Shown here one piece after another: positions 23,117 to 34,679 of a stretch of 64,000 nucleotides of DNA. Both the position numbers and the translations under genes were made by a program. Position 1 is the stretch's first letter; every line of letters starts with the position of its first letter. This DNA comes from Mucor racemosus (taxonomy: Eukaryota; Mucoromycota; Mucoromycetes; Mucorales; Mucoraceae), in the NCBI GenBank assembly GCA_027405735.1, contig JAPEHQ010000013.1, positions 310,001 through 374,000 on the forward strand, in the 5' to 3' direction. The notes under the pieces were generated by a model. That model saw only the letters and a list, made by a program, of their open reading frames with translations, had not been told where the DNA came from and made no database searches.

Positions 23117-24619
23117 ATGACTACTGTATCTCCAATGGAAGCAGCACCTCTTCCTCCTTCTGAACCCATCACATCACCAGGAACAGGCATCGCTAATTTA
23201 CCCAATCAAAGACACAAAATTGTAGCAAAGAATGGTGCTAATTTTACCTTGATGGTTTGCGGTAAAGTTTTTATTTATAAAATGTGAATTGTGCTGTATA
23301 TTCATGCATGAACAATTCTTAGGTGAATCTGGTGTTGGTAAAACTACATTTGTAAATACACTTTTTACATCTACCATCAAGGAGCCTAAAAACTTGGCTA
23401 AAAGACGTTCCAAAGCGCCATCCAAGACTGTTCAAATCCAAATCACTAGAGCAGGTAAATTATAGTTGATCAAGGCATTGAACAATGTTACTCATAACTT
23501 ACCATTTCGCCTTGAAGAATTGGAGGAAAAAATGTTCAAGGTCAAACTAACCATCATCGATACCCCTGGGTTTGGTGATTACGTTAATAACCGCCACGGA
23601 TGGATCCCAATTGTTGATTTTCTTGATGATCAACATGAGAATTATATGAGACAAGAGCAACAGCCTTGTCGTAAAGGCGTTGTTGATATGCGTGTCCATG
23701 TTTGTCTTTATTTCGTAAAACCTACTGGACATACTTTATCTCCTTTAGATGTTGAAGTTATGAAAAGATTGGGTTCTCGTGTCAATTTGATTCCAGTTAT
23801 TGCAAAAGCAGATACATTGACACCCTCAGATTTGGCTAAATTCAAGCAAAATGTAAACAAAAAACCTCCTTAGATCACAAACAATTCTCCTTAATTAACC
23901 CTTAATCCCCCCCCCCTCTCCCTTTTTAGATTCGAGATGTTATCTCTGCTCAGAATATTCAATGCTATTCCTCTCCAATTGAGAGCGATGATGAAACCAC
24001 TACAAAACGTAATGTTAATATTATGGCTGCTATGCCCTTTTCTGTCATTGGATCAACACAAGATGTCCTTACTGCAGATGGTCGCAGAGTTAAAGGTCGT
24101 GAATATTCTTGGGGTGTTGCTGAAGTAGAGAATGATGATCATTGTGATTTTAAAAAGTTGAGAAGTTTATTGATTAGAACTCACATGTTGGATTTAATTA
24201 CTACAACTGAAGAAAATCATTATGAAAACTATCGTCAAATTCAAATGGAAACTCGTAAATTTGGTGATCCACGGTAAATTAGATTATTTGATGTGATTAT
24301 TTGATGATGCTAATTAAAAGAATATAGTGCTGAAAAGGATGAAAATGCTAAATTTGCTGAAGAAGAGGAGCAATTGCGCAAAAACTTTACTGAAAAGGTC
24401 AAATCTGAAGAAACTCGATTCCGTCAATGGGAACAACAGGTTTGTTTAATATTTCATGTATAAAATATCCGAAACTAACTTTCTACAAAATAGCTTTTGT
24501 CTGAAAGAGATCGTCTCCATAAAGAGTTGGAATCTCAGAGTGAGAAAGTCAAAGAGCTACAATTTGAGGTTGAATCTTATTATAACCAACGCGATTCTCC
24601 AAGAAACATTAGAAAGTAA
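23117..24619 (+). CDS. Septin GTPase
   Basis: Filament-forming GTP-binding protein of the septum and bud/hyphal neck. Six exons (23117-23261, 23323-23454, 23518-23852, 23930-24273, 24328-24439, 24494-24619) give 397 residues, a usual septin length. P-loop GESGVGKTTFVNTLF, switch DTPGFGDYVNN, the septin-unique region and G4 AKADTL are present, then a C-terminal acidic coiled coil (EEEEQLRKNFTEKV...ERDRLHKELESQSEKVKEL). The YVNN...FLDDQHENYMRQEQQP stretch resembles the filamentous-fungal AspB/Cdc3 group, but I cannot fix the subgroup without an alignment. The start is preceded by a long T-rich tract, and no other Met is available before the P-loop. Confidence 0.94.
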
Positions 24620-24797
24620 TCTTTTAATAAAATCTCCTCTTAATTTTTCATTATTCCTCACATGCACACAACTCACACACAAACGCCCAGAGCAACTGAA
24701 TAAAGCCCATTAAAAATTTTTTAGTTTTTTTTTTCTTTTTTTTCCTCTCCTCTTTTTACTTTATATAAAATCAACATAAAAAGCATCAGTTCACAGC

Positions 24798-26451
24798 ATG
24801 TCTAATAATAGATGGTTGAATTGGGTTCAAGATGAAGTTCATCAAAAACCAGAACAACGTCCATTGAATAAAAGAATACCTTCTTCGACAACCGTAGCAG
24901 CAACAACACCTACATCGTCATCGTCAACAACAACAACAAATGCACCAATATCAACAGTTTCAAATCCAAATAATCGTTTTATCACTCCAACTAAAGAACA
25001 ACTCGATGTTATTTTACCAAATCCTGTGCAGTGTTTTTGTGAAAAACCAGCGCATAGAACTTTTACTAGTGAATACGGCCCAATTCTTGTTTGCAACAAT
25101 TTTGAATTAGATCCTGCAACTACTCCACACAAAACACAAAGTAAATTTGTTTGTGGTTTTCATGTTCACGAAACATCTTGGACAAAGTTTTGTGATGCTA
25201 TTAAAGGCAAAAATCATGTCAGTGTTGATTATGTCGAACTTCGCAGTTGTCCCTTGTATAATTTCACTTTTTGTACTATATTTCGCATTTCCAACAAATA
25301 TGACATGAATCCTCCAATTATCCTGCCAAATTGTTTCTGCCACAAACCTGTTACAATGCGCATCAGTAGAGTAGACAGTTCAATTTCATTTGCATGTAAG
25401 AATGGCGATGTCGATGGTGCTAGAAAATGTAGCTGGGTTTTGCCAGCTCATCAAGTTGCATTTCCAAGACCAACTTTTCATATTCATAATACTATCACCC
25501 ATGAAGATTATATGAATAAGAAACATGAAACTTTAACAGCAAAGAAAGCTACCCCTACTCCCACCCCTTCTCCTAATCCTCCCATTTCTGGTCCTCCTGC
25601 TCCTCCCGCAGAAGGACATCAAGCAGATCTCTTAGCAACTTTATCCAGAACTTCCAGCAAAAACAAAAGTCCAGATATCCCACCATTGTCAGAATTAAAT
25701 CCGAAACAACCAAAACCAACAGGCATGAAATCGCTTATTATCCCTACATGTGTAATGGGTAAAAGGCCCAACCCTCAGCCTGTCCTTTCAACATCATCTT
25801 CGGCATCATCTTGCTCTTTAGCTGCATCGCCTGTCATCAGCTCTTCAGACGCAACCATTGTTCCAAATACAAAAACCGAGGAACAGCAGCAAAATTCTGA
25901 TCATGAAAAGAATGTATTACTTAAATCAGAACTTAACCTATTGAGAAACGAGAACTCTCATTTAAAATCTACAATCAATACTCTCACGGCAAATCTTGAA
26001 AGCCTGGCATCAAAATCTGATAGATTGAAAACCAAAACATCTGACCTCCAAATAGAATTGCACCGCAGTAAAAATGAATATAGCGAACAGAACATATTAA
26101 GAATCAACTGCCAAGAACGACTCTCTAAGATTGAATTAGATGTTGTGCATCTGATGAATGATAATGAGAAATTGAAGGAAGAATTACATGTAATAGAAGA
26201 CGAGATGGCGAAATCTGGTAAAGATGAAGAAGTAAACAAATGTCGCTTATGCTTTACTCGTAATATTGAATTCTGTTTAATACCCTGTTATCATTATGGT
26301 ATGCAATTAATATACGTTTGATTACTTAAACTTATTCTAACTTTATAATGCCTTTAATATAGCTTATTGTCAATTGTGCGCTCAGAAGTTGACTGAATGT
26401 GCAATTTGCAGAACAGAAATCTACAGTATTCAAAAAATCTACAGCTGTTAA
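24798..26451 (+). CDS. Zinc-finger, coiled-coil, RING-type E3 ligase candidate
   Basis: Unnamed protein of 529 residues in two exons (24798-26298 and 26363-26451). Two similar cysteine modules lie at about 75-130 (CFCEKPAHRTF...FVCGFHVHETSW) and 178-215 (CFCHKPVTMRI...FACKNGDVDGARKCSWVLP). Both share a C-x-C-x2-P...F-x-C pattern reminiscent of GRF-type zinc fingers. A Pro/Ser-rich linker follows, then a coiled coil at about 375-470, and a C-terminal C3HC4 RING (CRLCFTRNIEFCLIPCYHYAYC...CAICR). The RING is completed only by splicing the 64-bp intron, which supports the model. It probably acts as a ubiquitin ligase; substrate and location are unknown. Confidence 0.75.
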
Positions 26452-26844
26452 AAAAAAAGAAACCTCTTTATTCGTTTGTTGGTGCTATTAAATATGTATA
26501 TGTATATATATACCCCCCCTCTTTTTTTTTCCCTCCATCTATACATTTTAACCATCATTGCATGATATGAATTTCCTTTTATCCATCGAACAAAAAAAAT
26601 TACTGTTATATTATTATCCCGTATCCTTCATATTAATCTCCACTAAATATTATATGTAAATCTAGTACAATTTGATTCAAATAATCAAATTAAATAAAAA
26701 GAACACTACTACATTACTGTCATTATAATTAACAAATTCAATATTCCTCCACAATTACTACCGCATTCAGGCATAAACAATACTCCGCTAATTTTGCATA
26801 ATTTAACGAGTTGTTTTTTATGCTAAAGAGCATTATGACATTTC

Positions 26845-27285
26845 AAATTGTATTGTCTATAATATATATTAATAAAAGGAAATGTAATTTAAAAACCCAT
26901 TCCAGTAAAAAAAATGCAATGAAATTTTGAGAACGGCACAATGCTCATGTACAAACCAATTTGTGCCCATACGATCAGCCCATTATGCTTATGGTCAGAT
27001 TTAATTATTATTCACAAATAGGGATAATGATATGCTTATGGACAATTCTACTATTATGCAGACATGGGATTAATGTCATGAACACGTACAGAATTTATAA
27101 CTCTGCACATACAGGCTTTTCTTTATGCTCGTGTGCAGCTTCTTTTGTTGTGCCCATGTGCATCTTGTTATCTTTTTAGCCATTATTCAGTGGGCGCAAC
27201 AACTCATCAGGCTATAGTGTACAGCCCACCTAGGCATAACAAAATTATCTTGTGCAGCACAGGTCGATCGTAGTGCTTTTATATA
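26845..27285 (+). repeat. Dispersed repeat family 3, copy 1
   Basis: Shares with 32570-33870 and 36880-37325 an ordered series of blocks: AATGTAATTTAAAA, GAACGGCACAATGCTCAT, CAATTTGTGCCCATACGATC, CTCGTGTGCAG, CAGTGGGC...CAACA, GGCTATAGTGT, CAGCCCACCT and CTTGTGCAGCACAGGTC. Many short inverted words (TGTGC/GCACA) recur within it. No coding potential is seen. Confidence 0.65.
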
Positions 27286-28375
27286 TAAATCCTTTAAATT
27301 TGTGATTTTATGAACTTTTTTTGAATCCGGTTGTATCATCTTATACTTTTCAAGTTAAATCCGTTATTAGGCTAATAATGTTGTAGGTTGTATTTATGCT
27401 TTACTTAAAATAAGCCTTTGAATAATTAATAGCAATGCAGTCGAACCTTAATTTTTGTATGAAATTTCGATACCTGTATCTTATAGCTGCTTGGAATATT
27501 TAAACAACCGCGTCCGGGCTGTCCGGTAATTTTTTCTAGAGATTTAAAGCTTGGAAATATCATTAGATGGCCGCTTCGGGAGACTGTTCGGCTTTTTTTT
27601 TGGAAGAGTGACCATTGGTAAAAATATGAATCATATACTATGTTGTATGTCATCAAGTACCATATGCAGTAAATGACGAAGTTATTTACTAAAATAAAAT
27701 AAAATATAAAAATAAAAGCAGTAGAAATACAATTATAATCAGCTAAAGTTTTTATTACAAAAGATTTCTGAAGAGTTAAAATAATTGAAAAGTATGAGGG
27801 TATTTATAGTGATTTTGGAGAACTTGGATACCATCAGACTTGAATGGATGTATATTTAGTAATCTTCCAGTTTTGAATACATTGCTATTGATTTGATATT
27901 TTAAGGGGTAAATTGTGTAGAGCATTGACCATAAGGGATTGTATGTCAAGTGTGACAATATCGACCTTTTGGGAAATGGTTGTTTTGTTTATTTTTGTTA
28001 TATCTATTTTATTATGTAATAACCTTGATTTTTAAGGGGTAGTTTTTATATGCTTGAATCTTATTTATATTGATAGTGCAACTTCAATATAGATGAGCAG
28101 TTGACTAAATCGATATCTTTGTTTATTATTATTATTGATTTGGATAGAATTCTGTTTTGATATATATGTCATTTGTGTAATTGATTGCGCCGTGATCAAG
28201 GGTGCTATCATCTACACGACATGTATGGTTCAAAAAGGTATTTCATATTTTTAGCATGCGTTTGTTATTGTGTTCAATTAAAGCGTTTGTTTATTATTGT
28301 TGTTCACATTTCAAGTGGTATCATATTTTATGAGCGACACTTGGAATTTAGGTTGTTTTATTGTTATCAAGCGTT
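27286..28375. other. Repeat-rich intergenic stretch
   Basis: About 1.1 kb, AT-rich. The stretch 27430-27610 contains a GC-richer part that could be the remains of an older element. No gene is supported; the plus-strand open frame ending at 28517 runs into LTR-like repeat A and is not a credible gene. Confidence 0.35.
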
Positions 28376-28911
28376 TTTAGTATGTAATTCCACTGCACCA
28401 TATATTATCACCTTCTACAGTATCAATACACCTTACAATCTATTGACTACGACATGTATTGAAGAGCAAAGTCTTGATATCATCGGATATAAGAAACTCC
28501 TAGCATACCAAGTTTAATCCAGTAATTACCAAGAACGCTTGGACCTCAATTATGACACCATTTTATTTCATCCCAGCGGTTAATTAATCAAGTAGTTATC
28601 AAATCAACACCCAAGAACAACTAGTGCAGCATTGAAACAAAGCAACGTACAAGCTCTGCAAGAACGGTTAAATTAAAATTGATCCATTTCAATTCATAGA
28701 TTACTATCAAGCAGATCTAATGGTTCAATAGTGCCTTAAATTATATCTCAGGATCTCAATGTCACATCAATATAAAAGGCCATACTTTTATATCTTCTAA
28801 ATAAACGATATCTTGTTTTTATTATACAGTTAAAGAACTAATTCATTACTCATTCTCTTTTAATTGTATTCTTTTTTAAGTATTATTTATCAAACCTGAA
28901 AATATACGGCA
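28376..28911 (+). repeat. Solo-LTR-like repeat A, copy 1
   Basis: About 535 bp, ending CTGAAAATATACGGCA. It aligns by eye along its whole length with the interrupted copy at 32893-33750 and the minus-strand copy at 51444-51973. The 5' edge has diverged from the TGTTGTATGCCACC start seen in the other copies. No internal retroelement region accompanies it. Confidence 0.6.
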
Positions 28912-29279
28912 AGGCTAAACCTTTTTCAATTCTGCGGATCAGCACTTAGAAGCTTAGAAGTACCTGCCATTGCAACGGGAGGTCATTTGTTGGATTCATA
29001 TTTGTTGAGAAGAACTTATGGGCTTGCTGATCTTAGTGGGTGTAAGTAGCAGGTAACCAACTTGTTGCTCGAATTGGCTGAACGTACAATGATCCATGGA
29101 TGCTGGTAGTATTGGTGTCTAGCCCGGTTTTCCCAGCCAAATTTACTAGTAGTATGCATATCATATGCATTAAGGAAAAAGGAAAAAATTTGCTAGACAT
29201 ATGCAAAAGTTACTAAGAAATAAAAGGAGGATCATATTCGATGAGAAGCAAGGGTCATCGGAGATTCTCTTTCGAAATT

Positions 29280-29395
29280 CATATCCTAATACCAAAGGGC
29301 TTCCCCTTTGGCGGGTTTGAACTCACGAATATGTGTGTCGCACTCAATTTGTAGCGCATGCGCTACCCGTTAAGCTTGTCACTCTCCTTTGATCT
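29280..29395 (-). other. tRNA-like relic, possible SINE head
   Basis: On the minus strand AGCTTAACGGGTAGCGC resembles a tRNA A box, and 50-60 bp further GAGTTCAAACC resembles a B box. A 5-bp anticodon-like stem (GCGCT/AGTGC) lies between them. The acceptor and T stems do not pair well, so this is not a functional tRNA. A CCAAAGGG-CTTC-CCCTTTGG hairpin follows the B box. A downstream stretch (CAGCCAAATTTACTAGTAG near 29130) is shared with 14040. A tRNA-derived SINE or pseudo-tRNA is the best guess. Confidence 0.35.
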
Positions 29396-30021
29396 ACAAT
29401 TTTAATCCCCATACATGTGAACATTTATTTGTCAGTTTTTCATTATTTTGGGAAATGCATCAAATTAAGGCATATTTTTCTTTTTGGAAATAACAGTAGA
29501 GCTTTCCAAAAATTGGTAGTAGACATCGTCTGGAAAAAATGCCAACTGTTGATGGAGATATAAACAAAACTCAATATTAGTACATTAATATTAAGCTGTA
29601 TAATACAAAAAGTGAATATAAATGAATGTAAAGCAATATTTGCCAAATGGGAGTTAGTATGACATGAGCTACAACGCACATAAAAACCTCAAGTAATATT
29701 TAACAGATGCAGTTGCATTTGGAAATTCAGTTTTTAGGAGTAGAAACACCTAGAATTATAAATTATACTGGAAAACCAAAGTACACATTATTCATCAAAC
29801 TAAACACAGACACCAACTTTCCAATCCACCAGTGTTAAATGCAGATAATATCTATTATATAATCTCTACCAATGCGAAATAGTAATATGATATACTGTAT
29901 GAATCAATTAGTTTGACAGTTATAATCAATGGTAATAATAATAATTATAATTATAATAATAATAATAGGATCAAGTTTTTAAAGTAGTAATAGAAAACTA
30001 CCAACAGTAGTATATTAGTAA

Positions 30022-30340
30022 ATTGTTGATCTATCAGAATTACAACATTCGATATATAGAAGATCTCCGACAAATCTAGCAGATCTTATCTATCCAGTAA
30101 CTGGTTCCTGTCACCCAGGAACTAACAATGAAACATAACTTATAGCAATATTACCACTGAAACATAACATGTTATATCCATACACATTAATAATAATATC
30201 TACTGTCACATCTAATGGATCCCTGTCCATTAGATCTTATCACACAATTCCAATAACTATATAAACCCATATTTAATTCATTCTAATAAACGGTACTTTT
30301 TACGTTGATTTTAATTTATAAAGTCTCGATAAATCAATTG
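30022..30340 (+). repeat. LTR-like repeat C, copy 1
   Basis: Shares GAATTACAACATTC, ACCACTGAAACATAACAT, TGGATCCCTGTCCATTAGAT and ATTCTAATAAACG in order with 36017-36560. It lies directly before the first segmental-duplication unit. The AATAAACG block also occurs in repeat B, so the two may be related LTRs. Confidence 0.55.
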
Positions 30341-30699
30341 TAATTTAATAATACACTATCGTTTAATATGACCGAATATTAATGAATCAGAGAAAATACA
30401 ACTGGTAAATAAAAAACTGATACTCAACGTAAAGCGAAGTCAAGATTGATAAAAGGCGCTTTCATTGTGTTGTGAAAATTGCGACATATTGATGGATAGA
30501 AATTACTACAGGACCAAGATGTTGTGTTTGCTTCAAGATTTTCAAAAGGGTTCAACGGCATTCTTCATTAAACTCAACTAGATGTTGAATACTCACCATA
30601 TGTAATTAGTATCATTTTGTCTTATTTAATTGTTATATTATTAAAAATCACGCTTCTAATAGCTTAATAACAATGACAATGTAATGTTTCTGATTTTAG

Positions 30700-30960
30700 A
30701 TTGTTGACATTTATCATACGGCGGGCTGATGATAGGTTTGATACTACTGCAGATGGAACCAGTCAATCCAGTTTATGAAATTTGAATGAAAATACCAAGG
30801 AGCCATTTGTAAGTACTTAATAAGTTGGCCCTAGTAAAGCATTGAATAAATTAGCTTGGGACAAAGAAGAGGATAAAAAGACGGCAATAGGTTTCATTGA
30901 TGATGGTCATATTTATGTTTATGGTATTCGAAACGTAAGATTAAAGCTCAATGTAAGTTA
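30700..30960 (+). pseudogene. Dynein intermediate chain C-terminal WD40 relic, copy B
   Basis: Conceptual translation gives DGTSQSSL, a TGA stop at 30776-30778 where the expected residue is Trp, NLNENTKEPF, then ALNKLAWDKE near 30838 and GHIYVYGI near 30905, followed by a GTAAGTTACC donor-like sequence. The order (VDG-x-G-x-x-D-LWNLN, then ALN-x-V-x-W, then an SDG-x-x-x-Y-D blade) is the C-terminal end of cytoplasmic dynein intermediate chain. Retained splice-like signals suggest a genomic rather than cDNA-derived copy. Stops and frameshifts rule out function. Confidence 0.5.
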
Positions 30961-30989
30961 CCTCTAATGCAGTAATTATAGAGTAAGAC

Positions 30990-32170
30990 TATACTATCAT
31001 CAAATAAACTACTACACAACATTAACAACATGTATAAAGATTTACAGTAATAAACTTGAATCAAGTGGGTATAGCATTGTAAAATCTTGAAAAAGTTTTC
31101 CAGTATTAGAAAGTCTCTCATTTTTAAGACTCACAAGGCTTATAAGCGGAATATTAATTTAGAAAATTATTCTTGTTCAGATCATCAATTTTGACATTTT
31201 TAAATTTTTTTTTCTGATTTTGCAAATCTAGAGTTAATTATACTACCAATTATAAAAGCAAAAAATATACACATATAGAGAATTTAGCGCTCTATTTGCT
31301 CAATAAAAAATAATAAGCATTTTTATTGCAAAACATTACATGAAAATCCTTTAATCAAAAAACCGTTTTTGGGCCAAAAGTACAAAGTTTCATTACTTAA
31401 TATTTAATATTAAGTTTTCATAAAGTGTGTATTATCTATAGTTACGATTTTCTCTCATAATGTAGTATATTTAAACGTCGATTTTGGTATCAAAATTTGA
31501 TTTTTCTGTTTTTTGATCAAAATCATGAGTGTTGGTAAGGATGAAATGAGCCCCGAAAATGTCCGCTACAAAATCTGAATTTTCAGATCGCACGTGGTTA
31601 AATATAAGAAAAGCTAAAAAAAAACATCTTTTTATTTAAAATTTAAATATACTGTGCCATAGTATAAAAGATTTAGCCGTTCAATCTTGCTATGCTCAAT
31701 TACGGCATTGCTCGAAGGGCTCGCTTTTGCAATTTTTTAACGAATCTATGATATGACAGACGGTTTTTCTGGTAGAAAGATTTATGCGCTGTAATGCTGC
31801 CTTTGACATTGGCTGAAATGAGCAATTTAGCAGGGTTTTAATTTCGCTAAATAATGGAAAGCCTTAAAAATCCTTTTCTACGTGTGTTGTTCCTCTCTTT
31901 TTGTTTTTATATTATTCTAAAAATATATTCACTGTTTGATAACGTATGTCAGACTATTATCAAGCTGGTATTCTTTTCTTTTATCTAAATAAGCATGCTA
32001 ACATAAGGGACTAATGTTTTTAATATAGGTAGCAGTCTATATTAGAGACTGATATTTTCATTTAACCGCATTCTAAGATCAAATATCATTATTTACTACT
32101 GTATTGTTGGACGTATTTCGTGATTACAAGATCAGATCGAAGGCAATAATATTTATATCTGCTCAATGCA
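30990..32170 (+). repeat. Dispersed repeat family 1, copy B
   Basis: Runs from ATAGAGTAAGACTATACTATCATC through CCGCTACAAAATCTGAATTTTCAG, GCTCGCTTTTGCAATTTTTT and TGACATTGGCTGAAATGAGC to TTGTTGGACGTATTTCG. It directly follows the dynein-like relic, as in copies A, C and E. Confidence 0.7.
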
Positions 32171-32569
32171 AAGCTAGAACTGGCTACAGACCCACAAAAT
32201 GTTCCATAAAGGTGATAAAATTTCAAATAATATAGAAGAAACACAAAAAAAGAATAATCAGATATCTTGGCTAATAATAGCCATAATTTTGATCGTAGCT
32301 ACAGTATGCTTAAAAACAAACCTTCTTTTATTAGCTGACAATCGTAAACTGAAATAGTAAGTTTAAAGAAGGTTAGTTTGTTTAAATTTTATGTGTGATA
32401 AAGTAACATCTATAATATTAGATTTGACTTGCATATAGATTTAAGCAGTAAGTGTTATTTAAGTTTATGCTGAAGCAAAAACCACTGTTGCTGTAAACAT
32501 TATAGCTATAAACATATTTACAAATGATGATAATCGTAAATATATTGACTCTTGCATGTATTGCTCTAC

Positions 32570-32892
32570 AACAACAATGTATTGAATTGTATTATCTGTA
32601 ATGTATATTAATAAAGTCAAATGTAATTTAAAACTACATTCTAGTAAAAAATGCAATGGACTTTTGAGAACGGCACAATGCTCATGCATAAACCAATTAT
32701 TTGTGCCCATACAATCAGCTCATTATGCTCATGGTCAAATTTTATTATGATGCACAAATAGTGATAATGATATTCTTATGGGCAATTTTACTATTATGAA
32801 ATTAATGTCATGCACACGGATAGAATCTTTAATCCTGCACGTACAGGCTTTTCGTTGTGCTCGTGTTCAGTTTCTTTTGTTGTGTCCATGTG
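32570..32892 (+). repeat. Dispersed repeat family 3, copy 2, left part
   Basis: Interrupted at 32892 by LTR-like repeat A; the rest resumes at 33751 and ends near 33870. The uninterrupted copies read CCCATGTGCA at this point. Confidence 0.6.
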
Positions 32893-33750
32893 TGTTGTAT
32901 GCCACCTAGTATCACACGTTATCGCCTTCTACAGTATCAATGCATCTTACAATCTATTAGCTACTAATTTATTAGAATATGTTTATGTTAAATAAAAACT
33001 AGAAAATTTAATCAAGTAAAGAGATTTCGTTTATTAAAAGAAAATAAAGAGGGTTTATATATTATTAATTGAGTTGAGGGAAATGATGATGTGATAAGGA
33101 TTATATGTGTTATCTATTATACTAATGTGGCATAATGGTGGAATATCATGCTTTAATGCCATGCTGTAATATCATGCTGTAATATCATGCTGGAACTGTG
33201 GTTCCGTTGATGTTTAGTTGACTTGAATTTTGGTTCCTGAACTATTGTTTTACTTTTGGATTTGACATCCGGCTAAGAATGATACATCAACTACGACATG
33301 TATTGAAGTGCAAAATCTTGATATTGGATATAAGAAACTTTTAGCGTACTAAGTTTAATTCAATAATTACCAAAAACACTTGGACCTCAATTATGACACC
33401 ATATTATTTCATCCCAGCGGCTAATCAATCAAGTAGCTATCAAGTCAACATCCAAGCACATTTAGCGCAGCATTGAAACAAGACAATTCACAAGCTCTGC
33501 AAGAACGGTTAAATTATAATTGAACCATTTAAATCCATAGATTACAATCAAACATATCTAATGGTTTAATAATGACTTAAATTACATCTTAGGGTCTCAA
33601 TGTCAAATCAATATAAAAGGCCATACTTTTATATCTAAAATAAACGATATCTTATTTTTATTATACAGTTGAAGATCTGATTCATTACTGATTCTTTTTT
33701 AATTGTATTCTTTTTTAAGTATTATTTATCAAACCTGAAAATATACGACA
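32893..33750 (+). repeat. Solo-LTR-like repeat A, copy 2, with nested repeat B
   Basis: Starts TGTTGTATGCCACC and ends AATATACGACA. It is flanked by ATGTG (32888-32892) and GTGTG (33751-33755), a 5-bp target duplication with one change; the uninterrupted host repeat has ATGTG here. Its 858 bp exceed the usual ~530 because a 325-bp element is inserted at 32965-33289. Confidence 0.7.
32965..33289 (-). repeat. LTR-like repeat B, intact copy nested in repeat A
   Basis: On the minus strand it starts TGATGTATCATTC. Flanks are GCTAC (32960-32964) and ACTAC (33290-33294), a near-perfect 5-bp duplication of ACTAC found in the uninterrupted repeat A. Subtracting it and the duplication returns repeat A to about 528 bp, the length of its other copies. 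Contains several CATGATATTACAG units (about 33160-33190). Confidence 0.65.
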
Positions 33751-33875
33751 GTGTGCACCTTGTTGTCTTTTTAGCCATATTCAGTGGGCACAACAGCTTA
33801 GGCTATAGTGTGCAGCCCACCTGCTGGGCATCACCACGAAATAATCTTGTGCAGCACAGGTCAGCCGTAATGACT
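33751..33875 (+). repeat. Dispersed repeat family 3, copy 2, right part
   Basis: Continuation of the repeat interrupted at 32892. It carries CAGTGGGCACAACAG, GGCTATAGTGTGCAGCCCA and CTTGTGCAGCACAGGTC. Confidence 0.6.
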
Positions 33876-34379
33876 AATTATTCTGATTAACATTAATGGG
33901 CTCAAAAAGCATAGTAGTTAAGTGCAATCATTGCTACTAAATTGCATAATTTAATATGTAGAAAACTCTTGAAGCATTTACTCTTTTCTTTTTCTTTTTT
34001 TTTTTTGGTAATGCTACAAATCATTATCGTTAAATATGACTGAATATTAATGAATCAGAGAAAATACAACTACTAAAAAACTGATACCCAATGTACATAG
34101 AGGTCAAAATTGATAAAAGATGGTGCGTTCATTGTGCAGTGAAAATCGCAGCGCTTTGATGGATATAAATTAGAGGACCAAGATGTTGTATTTGCCTCAG
34201 GATTTTTAAAAGGGTTTTAAAAGCATACTTTATCAAACTTACTTAGATGTTAAATACTCATCATATGATATTAGTATCATCTTGTTTTTTATTTACTGAT
34301 TGCTGTATTATTAAAAATCAAGCTTTTCATAGCTTATAACAATAATGACAATAGGATGTTTCTGATTTTAGATGGGCAT

Positions 34380-34630
34380 TTATCATAAGGCGGGCTGATG
34401 ATACTTTTGGTACTGTTGTAGATGGAATCAGTCAATTTGATTTATGAAATTTTAATGCAAATTCCGAGGAACCATTTGTAAGTACGTAAGTTGGTTCTGA
34501 TGAAGCATTGAATAAATTGGCTTAAGACACAGACGGCAAAAAGGCGGCAATAATAGGTCCCAGTGATGACCATGTTTATTTTTATGATATTGCATATTGG
34601 AGAAGAAATAAGAGTAAAACTCAATGTAAA
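34380..34630 (+). pseudogene. Dynein intermediate chain C-terminal WD40 relic, copy C
   Basis: Reads GTVVDGISQFDL, a TGA at the same Trp position as copy B, NFNANSEEPF, then ALNKLA with a stop, and a DDHVYFYDI-like end. The shared TGA shows that both copies descend from an already broken ancestor. Not functional. Confidence 0.5.
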
Positions 34631-34679
34631 TCAACTCTAATGCAACACTTATAAAGTAAGACTATATTATCATCAAATA

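Larger units (their letters stand above)
30365..33875 (+). repeat. Segmental duplication, unit 1
   Basis: Begins near TGAATATTAATGAATCAGAG and runs through a dynein-intermediate-chain-like relic, repeat family 1 and a short block near 32470 (TATGCTGAAGCAAAAACCAC), then repeat family 3. The same blocks in the same order make up 34025-37330. Differences are mostly later insertions: LTR-like repeat A plus B in this unit, LTR-like repeat C plus a 220-bp element in the other. Confidence 0.65.
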
